From: Desulfamplus sp964425195 | GTDB taxonomy: Bacteria; Desulfobacterota; Desulfobacteria; Desulfobacterales; Desulfobacteraceae | Length of the DNA stretch: 64,000 nucleotides | NCBI GenBank assembly: GCA_964425195.1 | Contig: CAYRLG010000014.1 | Location: 36,907 to 100,906, forward strand | Direction of reading: 5' to 3' | Program-made: the position numbers and the translations under genes | Shown here: piece after piece, positions 33,055-42,161 of the stretch | How positions within the stretch are numbered: position 1 is the stretch's first letter | How the letters are laid out: each line of letters opens with the position of its first letter | Notes under the pieces: model-generated | The model's database searches: none | The model's input: the letters and a program-made list of their open reading frames with translations, nothing else | What the model was told of the DNA's origin: nothing

Positions 33055-34344
33055 ATGCCTAAAGATGCTTTGATATCTGCTCATTTGCCTAATACAGATA
33101 GTAGTTTAACAGCTAACGCTGGAATCTATATACATATACCTTTTTGTATCAAAAAATGTCCTTATTGTGATTTTTTTTCGATCTCTGATACCTCATCTAA
33201 AAAAATATTTATAGCAGCTCTATTAAGAGAGATAGAGTTGCGTTCTAACCCTGAACTTCTTGTGGATACTATCTATTTTGGTGGTGGAACACCATCTATT
33301 TTGAGTTGTGAAGAGGTGGAAAAAGTTCTTATAGCTATTAATAAGAACTTTAAACTTTTAGATAGTAAAGATTTACAGATCACTATGGAGGTAAATCCCG
33401 GAACTGTAAAAGATGGATATTTTCAAGAGATAAGAGAAGTTGGTATAAACCGTCTAAGTATCGGAGTGCAGTCTTTTCAGGATGCAAAGCTCTCCTTTCT
33501 TGGAAGAATTCATTCTGCTAATGAGGCACGTCAAACTATTATATCTGCAAGAGATTTTGGTTTTAGCGATATAGGTATTGATCTTATGTATTGTACGCCA
33601 GAAGAGAGAGAGGCTATTTGGGTAAAAGATCTTGAGATTGCACTTGAATACTCTCCTGAACACCTCTCTTGCTACATGTTGAGTTATGAACCTGACACCC
33701 CGATGTTTGCAGCGTATAGTAGAGGAGAGATAAAATCTATTGATGATGGGAGTGTGGCAGAGCTTTTCAGGTTGACATCAAAGTATCTTATCTCTAAGGG
33801 GTTTTACCACTACGAAATATCAAATTTTGCTTCAGCACCGGAGCATCAATCTATACACAATAAAAAATATTGGAATATGGTGCCCTATTTAGGATTTGGT
33901 CCTTCTGCCCACTCCTACTCTACATATCTATCAAACGATAGAATATCTGAAGATAACAGAGTTTTTGAACGTTTTTGGAATATAAAAAATGTAGATAGCT
34001 ATATCTCAATGCTTTCTCAATCCTTGATGCCTATTGCTGAAAGAGAGATATTAACAGATGAACAGAGACTTGTTGAGATGATAATGGTTGGACTTAGAAC
34101 TTCTCATGGGATTGATATTAAATCTTTTGAAAAGCTCTATAAGGCTACAAAGTTATACCAAACTCCACATGCAAAAAGAGCAGATATATCTGATGGTGTG
34201 TTTATCAATATTTTTTCAACAGTTTTAGAGCAACTTGAGAAAAGAGAATGGGGTAAATTAGAAAAAGGCGTAAGATGCAGATTGACCACTGAAGGTTGGC
34301 TATTTATGGACACTATTGCCCAATGGTTTGTTGAACTTATATAA
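33055..34344 (+). CDS. hemW: Radical SAM protein HemW (heme chaperone, formerly HemN-like)
   Basis: A radical-SAM protein of about 430 residues. The cluster motif CIKKCPYCDF gives the CxxxCxxC cysteines, YFGGGTPSIL and GVQSFQ are SAM-binding features, and the C-terminal HemN_C-like domain ends with LTTEGWLFMD. It has HemW length and lacks the N-terminal extension of true coproporphyrinogen dehydrogenase HemN. HemW inserts or chaperones heme. I place the start at the ATG at 33055, with AAAGAG about 7 nt upstream. ATG 33049 and TTG 33037 are in-frame alternatives that add only a few residues. It is followed after 23 bp by the acyltransferase-hydrolase fusion. Confidence 0.93.
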   Translation: MPKDALISAHLPNTDSSLTANAGIYIHIPFCIKKCPYCDFFSISDTSSKKIFIAALLREIELRSNPELLVDTIYFGGGTPSILSCEEVEKVLIAINKNFKLLDSKDLQITMEVNPGTVKDGYFQEIREVGINRLSIGVQSFQDAKLSFLGRIHSANEARQTIISARDFGFSDIGIDLMYCTPEEREAIWVKDLEIALEYSPEHLSCYMLSYEPDTPMFAAYSRGEIKSIDDGSVAELFRLTSKYLISKGFYHYEISNFASAPEHQSIHNKKYWNMVPYLGFGPSAHSYSTYLSNDRISEDNRVFERFWNIKNVDSYISMLSQSLMPIAEREILTDEQRLVEMIMVGLRTSHGIDIKSFEKLYKATKLYQTPHAKRADISDGVFINIFSTVLEQLEKREWGKLEKGVRCRLTTEGWLFMDTIAQWFVELI

Positions 34345-34367
34345 GTGCTAAGAGGAGAGTTTATTTC

Positions 34368-36944
34368 GTGAATCGATTTGCCTATTATATGTCAGGATAT
34401 GCTTTTAAAGCCTTTTCAGGCATCTCTAAAGCAAAGATAAATATTCATGGTGATGAGAAAATTCCTAAAGGAGAGGGGTCAATAATTTTTACTGCCAACC
34501 ACTTTACCCGTATTGAGACCGTTTTTTTACCGTATCATATCCACCAGATAACAAATAGACCTGTCTGGTCACTTGCCGCTGCAGAGCTTTTTCAAGGGGG
34601 GCTTAAAGGAATTCTTGAGGCAATGGGGGCTGTTTCTACACGAGACCCACAAAGAGATTTTCTGATTGTCAGAAGCCTTCTTAATGGCTATGCAGATTGT
34701 ATAATATTTCCAGAAGGGATGATGGTTAAAAATAAAAAGATAACAAGTGATGGTGATTTTAGGCTTTACGAAGGTGGACATATACAAAGACCGAGAACTG
34801 GGGCTGCTACACTTGCCCTTCAGACCGAATTTTATAGAGAACGTCTCAGACGCATGATACAGATAAATATCAAAGAGTTTAACAGGTTAGTTGATGATTA
34901 TGAGATAAGATCACCAAAATCAGTTATGGAGCAGCAGACCTCTATTGTGCCTGTAAATATAACCTATTATCCTGTAAGGGCAAAGGAGAATGTATTGAGC
35001 CGTATGGCTCTTAACATGATGGAAAACCCATCAAAGCGTGTGATGGAAGAGTTGTTAACAGAAGGTACAATGATCTTTTCAGGTGTTGATGTTGATATAA
35101 GGTTTGGGGAGCCAATTAGTGTTAGAGGAGATGAACCTAAATTTGTAGAAAATGGGAGTTCAAATGTTGAGGAGCTTGCATGTTCAACTTGTAATAAGGA
35201 GCTTATTTTAAATAGCTCAAAAGATTATTTTTTTAACTCTTTTGTTGAGAGCGATCTGACCTCAAGAAGAAAGATCAACTTTTCTAATCGATTATCTTCA
35301 TATTATCTTATGAAAGCCAATGCAAATGAGATCATGAATCGGTATATGAAGAGCGTTTATGAGATGACTACATTGAACTACGATCATATCTTTGCTTCAA
35401 TTCTACGATATATTCCAAATAGTTATGATGGGATTGATGAGTATGATTTAAGATGCAGGGCGTTTCTTGCAACTTTTGCCTGTGCTATGTCGCTTCACTG
35501 CTATTTTCATAAAAGTCTCTATTCTAATCAAATTCATATAGTCACAAATGATAGGTTTCACAGATATGAAGATTTTATGCAGCTTGCCATTGAAACAGGT
35601 GTAGTAGAACAAAAAGATGGGAAACTTTATAAAAATAGTGAAAAATTAGGGATAAATAATTTAACCTCTTTAGAATATGATTTTCATACAGTTAGAGTGG
35701 AAAACCCTCTCTCTGTTATTGCAAATGAGATTGAGCCTCTTATAAAATTGCAGGCTTATTTTGCTGATCTTGCAATGAAATCTTCTTCGGAAATAGCTTT
35801 TTTGATGAGCTATAGAATAGAGGATAAGCAGTATAATAGTTATGTTGACGATTTTAATAAATATGTGGGGGATATTGTTATTGATGAGCTAAAAGAGAGT
35901 GCCGTTATTGCTGACGATCTACCAGAGAGAGTAATAGATGGGCTTGAAGAGGCAGCAGTCGATATACTTAGTGATCGTCACAAACCTTTTATTAGCAAAT
36001 ATTTAGCATCTGATAGCCAGATAGAGTTGTATAATAACGGCAGACCAAGACTTTTAAAGTCAGATAATACACTTTACTCTACAAGACTTTATGGGGATAT
36101 TGGAATTTTGTTGCTTCACGACTATCTATCCTGTCCGGGAGAGATGCTCCCTTTTGCTAAAGGGCTTCATCGCAGAGGTTTTACAGTATATCTTCCAAGA
36201 CTTCCAGGACATGGTACAGCACCTGAAAATCTTATTGTATCTGATACTATTACAGGTTTAGAAGCAGATATAAAACATAGAAGAAAAGTAATGCCTGAAA
36301 AGTTTGCCTCTTCTACTGTAAATAGTAAAGAAAAACTATTTATTCAATGGATTGAGGCGGCAGAAGAGGGATTTGTATTGCTTCGCAGTTTATGTAAAAA
36401 GATAGTAATTGGAGGCTTAGGGCTTGGAGGAACTCTTGGGATTGCACTGAAATCAAAGATAGAAGATATTGATGCCTTTTTTATGGTTGCTCCTCCAAAA
36501 ACAATAAAAGATTATTCATCTGACTTTACTACATCAGGCAGTTTATGGAGCTTTATGATGAAAAGGGCTGGACTACCTGTGGGAGAAAAAGAGGAGTGGA
36601 TAACCTATCTTCCAGAAATTCCTGAGTTCAGGTATTCCACTCACCCTATATCAGGATTAAAGCAAGTTGAGATGCTTATCGATTCTGTGGAAGAGCAGAT
36701 AAAAGAGTTAGGAAAGAATTTGGGAAAACAGAACAATATGTTAAACTCTCTTCTTGTGATCCAATCAAGAGATAACAAGTTTATTAACCCCCGTGGAGCA
36801 CAGAAGCTATTTGATAATATTCCAGCTATGGTAAAAGAGTATTATATTTTTGATGGCAAAAGTCATCAAATGTTGCGAGGAAGAGATAGAGAGAGGATAT
36901 CAAATGCTATTATAGGGTTTATTGAATCAGCTCTAAAACTTTAG
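34368..36944 (+). CDS. Fusion of PlsC-like acyltransferase and alpha/beta-hydrolase-fold domain lacking the nucleophile Ser
   Basis: An 858-residue protein starting at a GTG with AGAGGAG 8 nt upstream. The N-terminal quarter is a glycerophospholipid acyltransferase domain with NHFTRIE (His45, Glu50: HX4E in place of HX4D) and FPEGMMVKN as the glycine-rich motif. A helical middle (about 290-580) has no family I recognise. The C-terminus (about 595-858) is an alpha/beta-hydrolase fold with LLLHDYLSCPGEM, YLPRLPGHG, and the elbow GLGLGG where GxSxG is expected. Gly685 replaces the nucleophile. The Asp in SRDNKF and the His in GKSHQM remain. The N-terminal half may acylate lysophospholipid; the hydrolase half is probably a binding or dead domain. 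Confidence 0.82.
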   Translation: MNRFAYYMSGYAFKAFSGISKAKINIHGDEKIPKGEGSIIFTANHFTRIETVFLPYHIHQITNRPVWSLAAAELFQGGLKGILEAMGAVSTRDPQRDFLIVRSLLNGYADCIIFPEGMMVKNKKITSDGDFRLYEGGHIQRPRTGAATLALQTEFYRERLRRMIQINIKEFNRLVDDYEIRSPKSVMEQQTSIVPVNITYYPVRAKENVLSRMALNMMENPSKRVMEELLTEGTMIFSGVDVDIRFGEPISVRGDEPKFVENGSSNVEELACSTCNKELILNSSKDYFFNSFVESDLTSRRKINFSNRLSSYYLMKANANEIMNRYMKSVYEMTTLNYDHIFASILRYIPNSYDGIDEYDLRCRAFLATFACAMSLHCYFHKSLYSNQIHIVTNDRFHRYEDFMQLAIETGVVEQKDGKLYKNSEKLGINNLTSLEYDFHTVRVENPLSVIANEIEPLIKLQAYFADLAMKSSSEIAFLMSYRIEDKQYNSYVDDFNKYVGDIVIDELKESAVIADDLPERVIDGLEEAAVDILSDRHKPFISKYLASDSQIELYNNGRPRLLKSDNTLYSTRLYGDIGILLLHDYLSCPGEMLPFAKGLHRRGFTVYLPRLPGHGTAPENLIVSDTITGLEADIKHRRKVMPEKFASSTVNSKEKLFIQWIEAAEEGFVLLRSLCKKIVIGGLGLGGTLGIALKSKIEDIDAFFMVAPPKTIKDYSSDFTTSGSLWSFMMKRAGLPVGEKEEWITYLPEIPEFRYSTHPISGLKQVEMLIDSVEEQIKELGKNLGKQNNMLNSLLVIQSRDNKFINPRGAQKLFDNIPAMVKEYYIFDGKSHQMLRGRDRERISNAIIGFIESALKL

Positions 36945-36948
36945 CAAA

Positions 36949-37025
36949 GAACCACCGATTTTTTAAGATCAATTTATGATGTAAGATGGTTTGAAAGTCA
37001 GCCAAATCTTTTAAATCAGTGGTTC
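36949..37025. repeat. Imperfect ~21-bp inverted repeat between convergent genes
   Basis: The left arm 36949-36969 begins GAACCACCGATTTTTTAAGA. The right arm 37006-37025 is its near reverse complement, ending ATCAGTGGTTC, with about three mismatches and a 36-nt centre. No T-run follows, so it is not a typical terminator. It could be a degenerate palindromic repeat element. Confidence 0.4.
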
Positions 37026-37062
37026 AAATGTAGTAGTTTAAATAACTTCTAAGTTCAGATTT

Positions 37063-37107
37063 TAAACCTATCTACTTTTGTTAAATTCTTAAATTAAGAT
37101 AGGTTTA
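37063..37107 (+). terminator. Candidate terminator of the hemW-acyltransferase unit
   Basis: TAAACCTATCT (37063-37073) and AGATAGGTTTA (37097-37107) form an 11-bp stem with a 23-nt AT-rich loop. It is followed on the plus strand by TATTTTATT. It lies between convergent genes, so it could also act weakly on the minus strand. The long loop lowers confidence. Confidence 0.45.
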
Positions 37108-37114
37108 TATTTTA

Positions 37115-37804
37115 TTATGCCAACATCATAGTTGCCGGTTCAATGAGATGTCTTTCGTTCACTTTTTTACCATCCTTGAGAATAACCACCTCTATTTTAT
37201 CCTCTTTAGGTTGTAGATATACTGCCTTATCAAAACGCTCATGCACCTTATCAAGCTGAACTGGAAAGCCTCTATCGCTAAAAGGCTGCTCTCTATGGCT
37301 CTTCATTGAAAACCATATAGCAAGAGAAAACTCACTGCCAAGTTCTGCAAGTTTATCTAAAACAACAGAGCAGTCTCTATCAAAATCAAGACCATCAACC
37401 ACAATCACAGCAGGCATTTCAAGAGAGTTTTTTCTCAAGCTCACAAGATAGTCTCTTATATTTTTGGGGCTAAAGGTGTTTTCATGGCATGTTATACCAA
37501 ATTTGCATGGTGCAAGATCTTCCCAAAGGCGAGTAGCTTTCTGGGGATCAATATATCCTATGCTGTCAATCAAGTTGGTATAACCCTCTTTATATCTAAA
37601 ATTTATCTTATCAATAGAATCGTCAAGGCTTATATGAATTACCTTTTTACCTTCAAGAAGCAGTGAAATTGCAATCTGCACAAGAAACTGTGTCTTACCC
37701 ACTCCTGCTCTGGAAATTACTGCACCAAATTTACCCTGCCCCAGATATTCATCACCTAAAATCTGCATTACGGGACTTTTTTGAATGAGATCTTTTCTCA
37801 GCAT
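37115..37804 (-). CDS. RecA/KaiC-like P-loop ATPase of unknown function
   Basis: A 229-residue ATPase. Walker A is SRAGVGKTQFLVQ (about 35-47) and a Walker-B-like strand ends in AVIVVDGLDFD (about 132-142). The fold resembles RecA/DnaB-type single-domain ATPases, without DNA-binding motifs that I recognise. It follows fusA by 17 bp on the same strand, so the two are likely co-transcribed. Genes of this kind next to an EF-G gene suggest a link to translation or simply a conserved pairing. No function is claimed. Confidence 0.75.
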   Translation of the reverse strand: MLRKDLIQKSPVMQILGDEYLGQGKFGAVISRAGVGKTQFLVQIAISLLLEGKKVIHISLDDSIDKINFRYKEGYTNLIDSIGYIDPQKATRLWEDLAPCKFGITCHENTFSPKNIRDYLVSLRKNSLEMPAVIVVDGLDFDRDCSVVLDKLAELGSEFSLAIWFSMKSHREQPFSDRGFPVQLDKVHERFDKAVYLQPKEDKIEVVILKDGKKVNERHLIEPATMMLA

Positions 37805-37821
37805 TTTTCCCTCTCTTTCCC

Positions 37822-39903
37822 TTATTTTTTCTTTTTATCTTCTTCTTTGGCTTTTATAATTGATTCTGCTACAGACTGAGGTACCTGCTTGTATGAAGAG
37901 AACTCCATTGTAAACTGTGCCTTTCCCTGAGTTGCAGAACGAAGTATAGTAGAAAAACCAAACATCTCTGAAAGAGGCACCTGAGACTCAATAACAGACA
38001 TAACTCCCTCTTCCTGAGAACCTAAAATAATACCTCGTCTCTGATTTATAAGCCCCATGCAGGAACCTTGAAACTCATTGGGTGTCTCAATAACAACCTT
38101 CATAATTGGCTCTTGGATAACTGGTTTTGCCTTAAGATAGCCTTCAAGAAAACCGCCACGTGCAGCAGCTTGAAATGCCATATCAGAAGAGTCAACAGCG
38201 TGGTAAGCACCGTCCATAAGGGTTACACGGACACCGGTAACTGGAAATTCTAACTTTGGTCCCTTCTCCATGCAGCCTGCAAACCCTTTCTCACAAGCTG
38301 GGATATAGTTTGTTGGGATTCTTCCGCCAGTAACTTTATTGACGAATTCAAATTCACCATCACATGGCTCAATAAACCCAGCAACTCTTCCATACTGACC
38401 AGCACCACCAGTCTGTTTTTTGTGGGTGTAGTTAAATTCTGCCTTTTGTGTAATAGTCTCTCTGTAAGCAACTCGTGGCTGCCCAGTTATAACCTCTGCT
38501 TTGTATTCTCTTTTCATTCTCTCAACATAGACCTCAAGGTGTAGTTCGCCCATCCCCTGAATAATAGTCTCGTTGGTCTCTTTATCAACATAGGTCTTGA
38601 AGGTAGGATCCTCTTTTGTAAAGCGGTTCAAAGCTTTAGACATATTGATTTGAGATTTGTTATCAACTGGAGTTATAGAAAGAGAGATAACAGGTTCCAT
38701 AATGTGCATTGCAATCATTGAATAGTTAATACCCGGGCTTACAAAGGTGTCCCCAGATGCACAGTCAATACCAAACATAGCACCAATATGACCTGCTGGA
38801 ATCTCCTCAATATCTTCCATTTCAGCAGCGTGCATTCTAATCAGTCGCCCAACTTTCGATTTTTTACCATCACGACTATTAATTATAGTATCGCCCTTTT
38901 TCAATCCACCTTGATAAACACGGATGTATGTCAACTGACCATACTGCCCATCTTCCAACTTAAATGCCAAAGCAACAGTTGGTTTGTTAAAATCGCTTGT
39001 TAAAGTTACGGTCTCATCGTTATTGCTATGATCAATAGCGTCATTGTTGATATCAAGTGGAGATGGTAAAAATTTAATTACAGCATCCAAAAGGGGCTGA
39101 ACAGCGGTATTTTTATAGGCAGATCCCATAAAAACGGGTGTCATCTCTCTTAAAATTGTACCTCTTCTGACAGCATCAATAACCATTGCCTCAGTTATCT
39201 CTTTCTCTTCTAAAATGGCTTCTGTTAGTTCATCAGAATACATTGAAACAGCATCAATCATCTCTTCTCGTTTTGCTGAGGCTTCTTCCTGAAGCTCTGC
39301 TGGTATATCTTTGGCAATGACATTTTCGCCATTACTGCCTTCAAAATAGAGTGCTTGCATAGAGATTAGATCAACCACTCCTTGAAGTTTGTCTTCAAGA
39401 CCAATTGGAATCTGCATCATAACTGAGTTGTGACCAAGTTTGTCTCTAAGCTGTTTTGCAACCCTGTAAGGGTTTGCACCACTTCTATCACATTTATTAA
39501 CAAAGGCAATACAAGGCACCTGATACCGTTTCATCTGTTGATCAACAGTAATAGATTGTGACTGAACACCAGATACAGAGCACAGAACTAAGATAACTCC
39601 ATCAAGAACTCTAAGAGACCTTTCAACCTCAACGGTAAAATCAACGTGCCCAGGTGTGTCGATAATATTTATGTCGTTTTTGTTCCACTCACAATGAGTA
39701 GCAGCAGATGCAATTGTTATACCTCGTTCACGTTCAAGGTCCATTGAGTCCATAACAGCTCCTGCCCCATCTTTACCCTTGACTTCATGAATCTGATGAA
39801 TCCTATTGGTATAAAAAAGTATTCTCTCTGTTAGTGTCGTTTTGCCAGAATCAATGTGTGCACTGATTCCAATATTCCTTACTCTTTTCAAATCCTTAAG
39901 CAT
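37822..39903 (-). CDS. fusA: Elongation factor G, spd type
   Basis: A 693-residue translational GTPase of full EF-G length. G1 is AHIDSGKTTL (about 16-25; Ser replaces the Ala of E. coli type EF-G), the switch II G3 is DTPGHVDF and G4 is NKCD. Domains II to V follow. The N-terminal RVRNIGISAHIDSGKTTL and the EVKGKDGAGAVMDSMDLERE segment resemble the spirochaete/planctomycete/delta (spd) and mitochondrial EF-G1 subgroup. That class translocates ribosomes, while a second EF-G handles recycling. It lies alone with the ATPase gene and not in a str operon. Its leader carries a duplicated 18-bp segment. Confidence 0.93.
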   Translation of the reverse strand: MLKDLKRVRNIGISAHIDSGKTTLTERILFYTNRIHQIHEVKGKDGAGAVMDSMDLERERGITIASAATHCEWNKNDINIIDTPGHVDFTVEVERSLRVLDGVILVLCSVSGVQSQSITVDQQMKRYQVPCIAFVNKCDRSGANPYRVAKQLRDKLGHNSVMMQIPIGLEDKLQGVVDLISMQALYFEGSNGENVIAKDIPAELQEEASAKREEMIDAVSMYSDELTEAILEEKEITEAMVIDAVRRGTILREMTPVFMGSAYKNTAVQPLLDAVIKFLPSPLDINNDAIDHSNNDETVTLTSDFNKPTVALAFKLEDGQYGQLTYIRVYQGGLKKGDTIINSRDGKKSKVGRLIRMHAAEMEDIEEIPAGHIGAMFGIDCASGDTFVSPGINYSMIAMHIMEPVISLSITPVDNKSQINMSKALNRFTKEDPTFKTYVDKETNETIIQGMGELHLEVYVERMKREYKAEVITGQPRVAYRETITQKAEFNYTHKKQTGGAGQYGRVAGFIEPCDGEFEFVNKVTGGRIPTNYIPACEKGFAGCMEKGPKLEFPVTGVRVTLMDGAYHAVDSSDMAFQAAARGGFLEGYLKAKPVIQEPIMKVVIETPNEFQGSCMGLINQRRGIILGSQEEGVMSVIESQVPLSEMFGFSTILRSATQGKAQFTMEFSSYKQVPQSVAESIIKAKEEDKKKK

Positions 39904-39908
39904 AATAA

Positions 39909-39947
39909 AAACTTGTCCTTTGACTTTAGAAACTTGTCCTTTGACTT
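39909..39947 (-). repeat. Tandem 18-bp repeat in the fusA leader that duplicates the ribosome-binding segment
   Basis: AAACTTGTCCTTTGACTT occurs at 39909-39926 and again, identically, at 39930-39947 (period 21 bp). On the minus (fusA) strand each copy reads AAGTCAAAGGACAAGTTT and contains the Shine-Dalgarno-like AAAGGA. The proximal copy is about 13 nt before the fusA ATG. Confidence 0.8.
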
Positions 39948-40054
39948 ATGAAATTTTCCCTGTTAAAATTGATAAATTAAGTGTAACTTTTACATTGAGA
40001 AAAATTTTGTTAATATATTCAAAATCATTATGTATGTCAAGGTTTTAATCACAG

Positions 40055-40801
40055 ATGAACAAACAAGATAGTAGTAATCTATTCAATAAAAATTGGCAAC
40101 AGATAGTTGAAGATGGTTCAGCAGCATTTGGAGTTAAGCTGTCGGAAATGCAGCTTCGACTTTTAGCGTTTCATGCTCAAGAGTTACTAACATGGAATAA
40201 CAAGTTTAATATAACTGCAATTGTAGAGCCGTTTGATGTAGCACTCAAGCATTTTATAGACTCTATTGCTGTTTCTCCATTTATTTTAGACGGTTCAAAA
40301 ATTATCGATCTTGGTTCTGGTGGCGGTTTTCCGGGTATGCCTCTAAAGATTGTAAAACCATCTCTTGAGGTTATAATGGTAGATTCTTCAGGAAAAAAGG
40401 TAAATTTTTTAAACTACCTTATAAGTCAAATCGGTATAATTAATAATGGACTTATAAGTCAAAATAGTTTTAAAAAGGTAGAGGATGTTGTTGGTTTTTG
40501 CTCAGAAAAGAGAATTGCTAAAGCAATGCACTGCCGGGCAGAAGAGCTTAGTAAAAGTCCTGGCTATGCATATAAGTTTGATTGTGTGATTTCAAGAGCT
40601 TTTACATCGTTAAGTAGATTTGTTGATATAGCACTGCCGTTTCTTAAAAAAGATGGTTCTATTATTGCTATGAAAGGTGCTTTAAAAGAAGATGAGTTAA
40701 ATCCAATTATTAGTCGTTATGAGCTTAAAACAGAAGTATTTGAATATCTTCTCCCGTTTGAGTCTCACAAAAGGTGTGTAGTTAAAATTAGAGTAAAATA
40801 A
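40055..40801 (+). CDS. rsmG: 16S rRNA (guanine-N7) methyltransferase RsmG
   Basis: A 248-residue SAM methyltransferase modifying G527 of 16S rRNA (E. coli numbering). The SAM loop is DLGSGGGFPGMPL, followed by MVDSSGKKVNFL and, at the other side of the site, DCVISRAF. It has the N-terminal ELLTWNNKFNITAI segment typical of GidB/RsmG. It contains a longer loop (about 148-175) between motifs than the roughly 207-residue E. coli enzyme. It is divergent from fusA and followed after 31 bp by murA. Confidence 0.95.
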   Translation: MNKQDSSNLFNKNWQQIVEDGSAAFGVKLSEMQLRLLAFHAQELLTWNNKFNITAIVEPFDVALKHFIDSIAVSPFILDGSKIIDLGSGGGFPGMPLKIVKPSLEVIMVDSSGKKVNFLNYLISQIGIINNGLISQNSFKKVEDVVGFCSEKRIAKAMHCRAEELSKSPGYAYKFDCVISRAFTSLSRFVDIALPFLKKDGSIIAMKGALKEDELNPIISRYELKTEVFEYLLPFESHKRCVVKIRVK

Positions 40802-40832
40802 TAACAACCTATCCCAGGAAATTAAATTAAAA

Positions 40833-42113
40833 ATGGATAAAATTGAAATAACAGGCGGAATACCATTGGAAGGGACAGTTAAGATAAGCGGCGCCAAAAA
40901 TGCAGCTTTGCCACTGCTTGCCTCTTCTATTTTAGTTCAGGGTCCTGTAGATTACACAAATATTCCTGATCTTATGGATATTAAAAGTATAAAACTTCTG
41001 CTCCAAGACCTTGGAGCAATTATAGAGAGCAGCGGTTCAAGGGTAAGGATTAACGCCTCGCCAATCCATAAGGCAGAGGCTGAATATGATCTTGTAAGAA
41101 AAATGAGGGCATCAATTCTTGTTTTAGGACCTTTAGTTGCAAGGTTTGGACATGCAAAGGTCTCGCTTCCCGGAGGATGTGCAATTGGTGCAAGGCCTGT
41201 CGATCTGCATCTTAAAGGTCTTGAGGCTCTTGGTGCAAAAATCTCTATTGAACATGGATATATTGAAGCAACTACTGATGGTTGTCTTAAAGGAAATGAG
41301 TTCTATTTTGACATACCAACTGTAACTGGAACTGAGAATTTGATGATGGCAGCAACCCTTGCAAAAGGAACTACTGTTCTTAGAAACTGTGCAAGAGAGC
41401 CTGAAATTACAGCTCTTGCTGATGCTTTAAATAAAATGGGAGCTGATATCACAGGTGCTGGAACGGCTGCTATACGCATAAACGGAGTTGGAGAAGAACA
41501 ATTGAACAACTCAAGCCCTTCTCTTAAACCAGCAACAATCGAAGTAATTCCAGATAGAATAGAGACCGGAACTTTTATGGTTGCTGCTGCTGCTACAAAA
41601 GGTGATGTTCTTATACAAGGGGCTGAACCTGAACATATTGGTGGAATCATCAATAAGCTTAGACAAACTGGCTCTTTAGTTGATATCACTCAAGAGGGGA
41701 TACGTGTAAAAGGGATAGAAAATATAAAGAGTACAGATATCAAGACATTGCCATACCCAGGATTTCCAACAGATATGCAGGCACAGTTCATGGTATTAAT
41801 GGCAATTGCAGAAGGAAACAGTGTTATCCATGAGACTATATTTGAAAACAGATTTATCCATGTAAATGAACTTCAGAGAATGGGTGCTGATATCTCTATT
41901 TCAGGTGGTAATTACGCTATGGTAAGAGGTGTAAAATCTCTCTCTGGTGCTCAAGTAATGGCATCAGATTTGCGTGCCAGTGCATCTCTTGTTATTGCAG
42001 GACTTGTAGCAAAAGGGGTAACAACTATAAATAGAGTTTATCACATTGATCGAGGCTACGAGTCAATTGAGAAGAAGTTTTCAGCTCTTGGGGCACAGAT
42101 AAAAAGAGTCTGA
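40833..42113 (+). CDS. murA: UDP-N-acetylglucosamine 1-carboxyvinyltransferase
   Basis: A 426-residue enzyme that transfers enolpyruvate from PEP to UDP-GlcNAc, the first committed step of peptidoglycan synthesis. The active-site Cys is Cys116 in PGGCAIGARP, so it should be fosfomycin sensitive. SGAKNAALPLLASS opens the protein, and GFPTDMQAQ and HVNELQRMGA are standard motifs. It has the usual length and follows rsmG in what looks like one unit. Confidence 0.97.
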   Translation: MDKIEITGGIPLEGTVKISGAKNAALPLLASSILVQGPVDYTNIPDLMDIKSIKLLLQDLGAIIESSGSRVRINASPIHKAEAEYDLVRKMRASILVLGPLVARFGHAKVSLPGGCAIGARPVDLHLKGLEALGAKISIEHGYIEATTDGCLKGNEFYFDIPTVTGTENLMMAATLAKGTTVLRNCAREPEITALADALNKMGADITGAGTAAIRINGVGEEQLNNSSPSLKPATIEVIPDRIETGTFMVAAAATKGDVLIQGAEPEHIGGIINKLRQTGSLVDITQEGIRVKGIENIKSTDIKTLPYPGFPTDMQAQFMVLMAIAEGNSVIHETIFENRFIHVNELQRMGADISISGGNYAMVRGVKSLSGAQVMASDLRASASLVIAGLVAKGVTTINRVYHIDRGYESIEKKFSALGAQIKRV

Positions 42114-42161
42114 TTTTGAGTTTCGAGATTGTTTATTGCAGGGGAGTTAAGCTGATATTTA

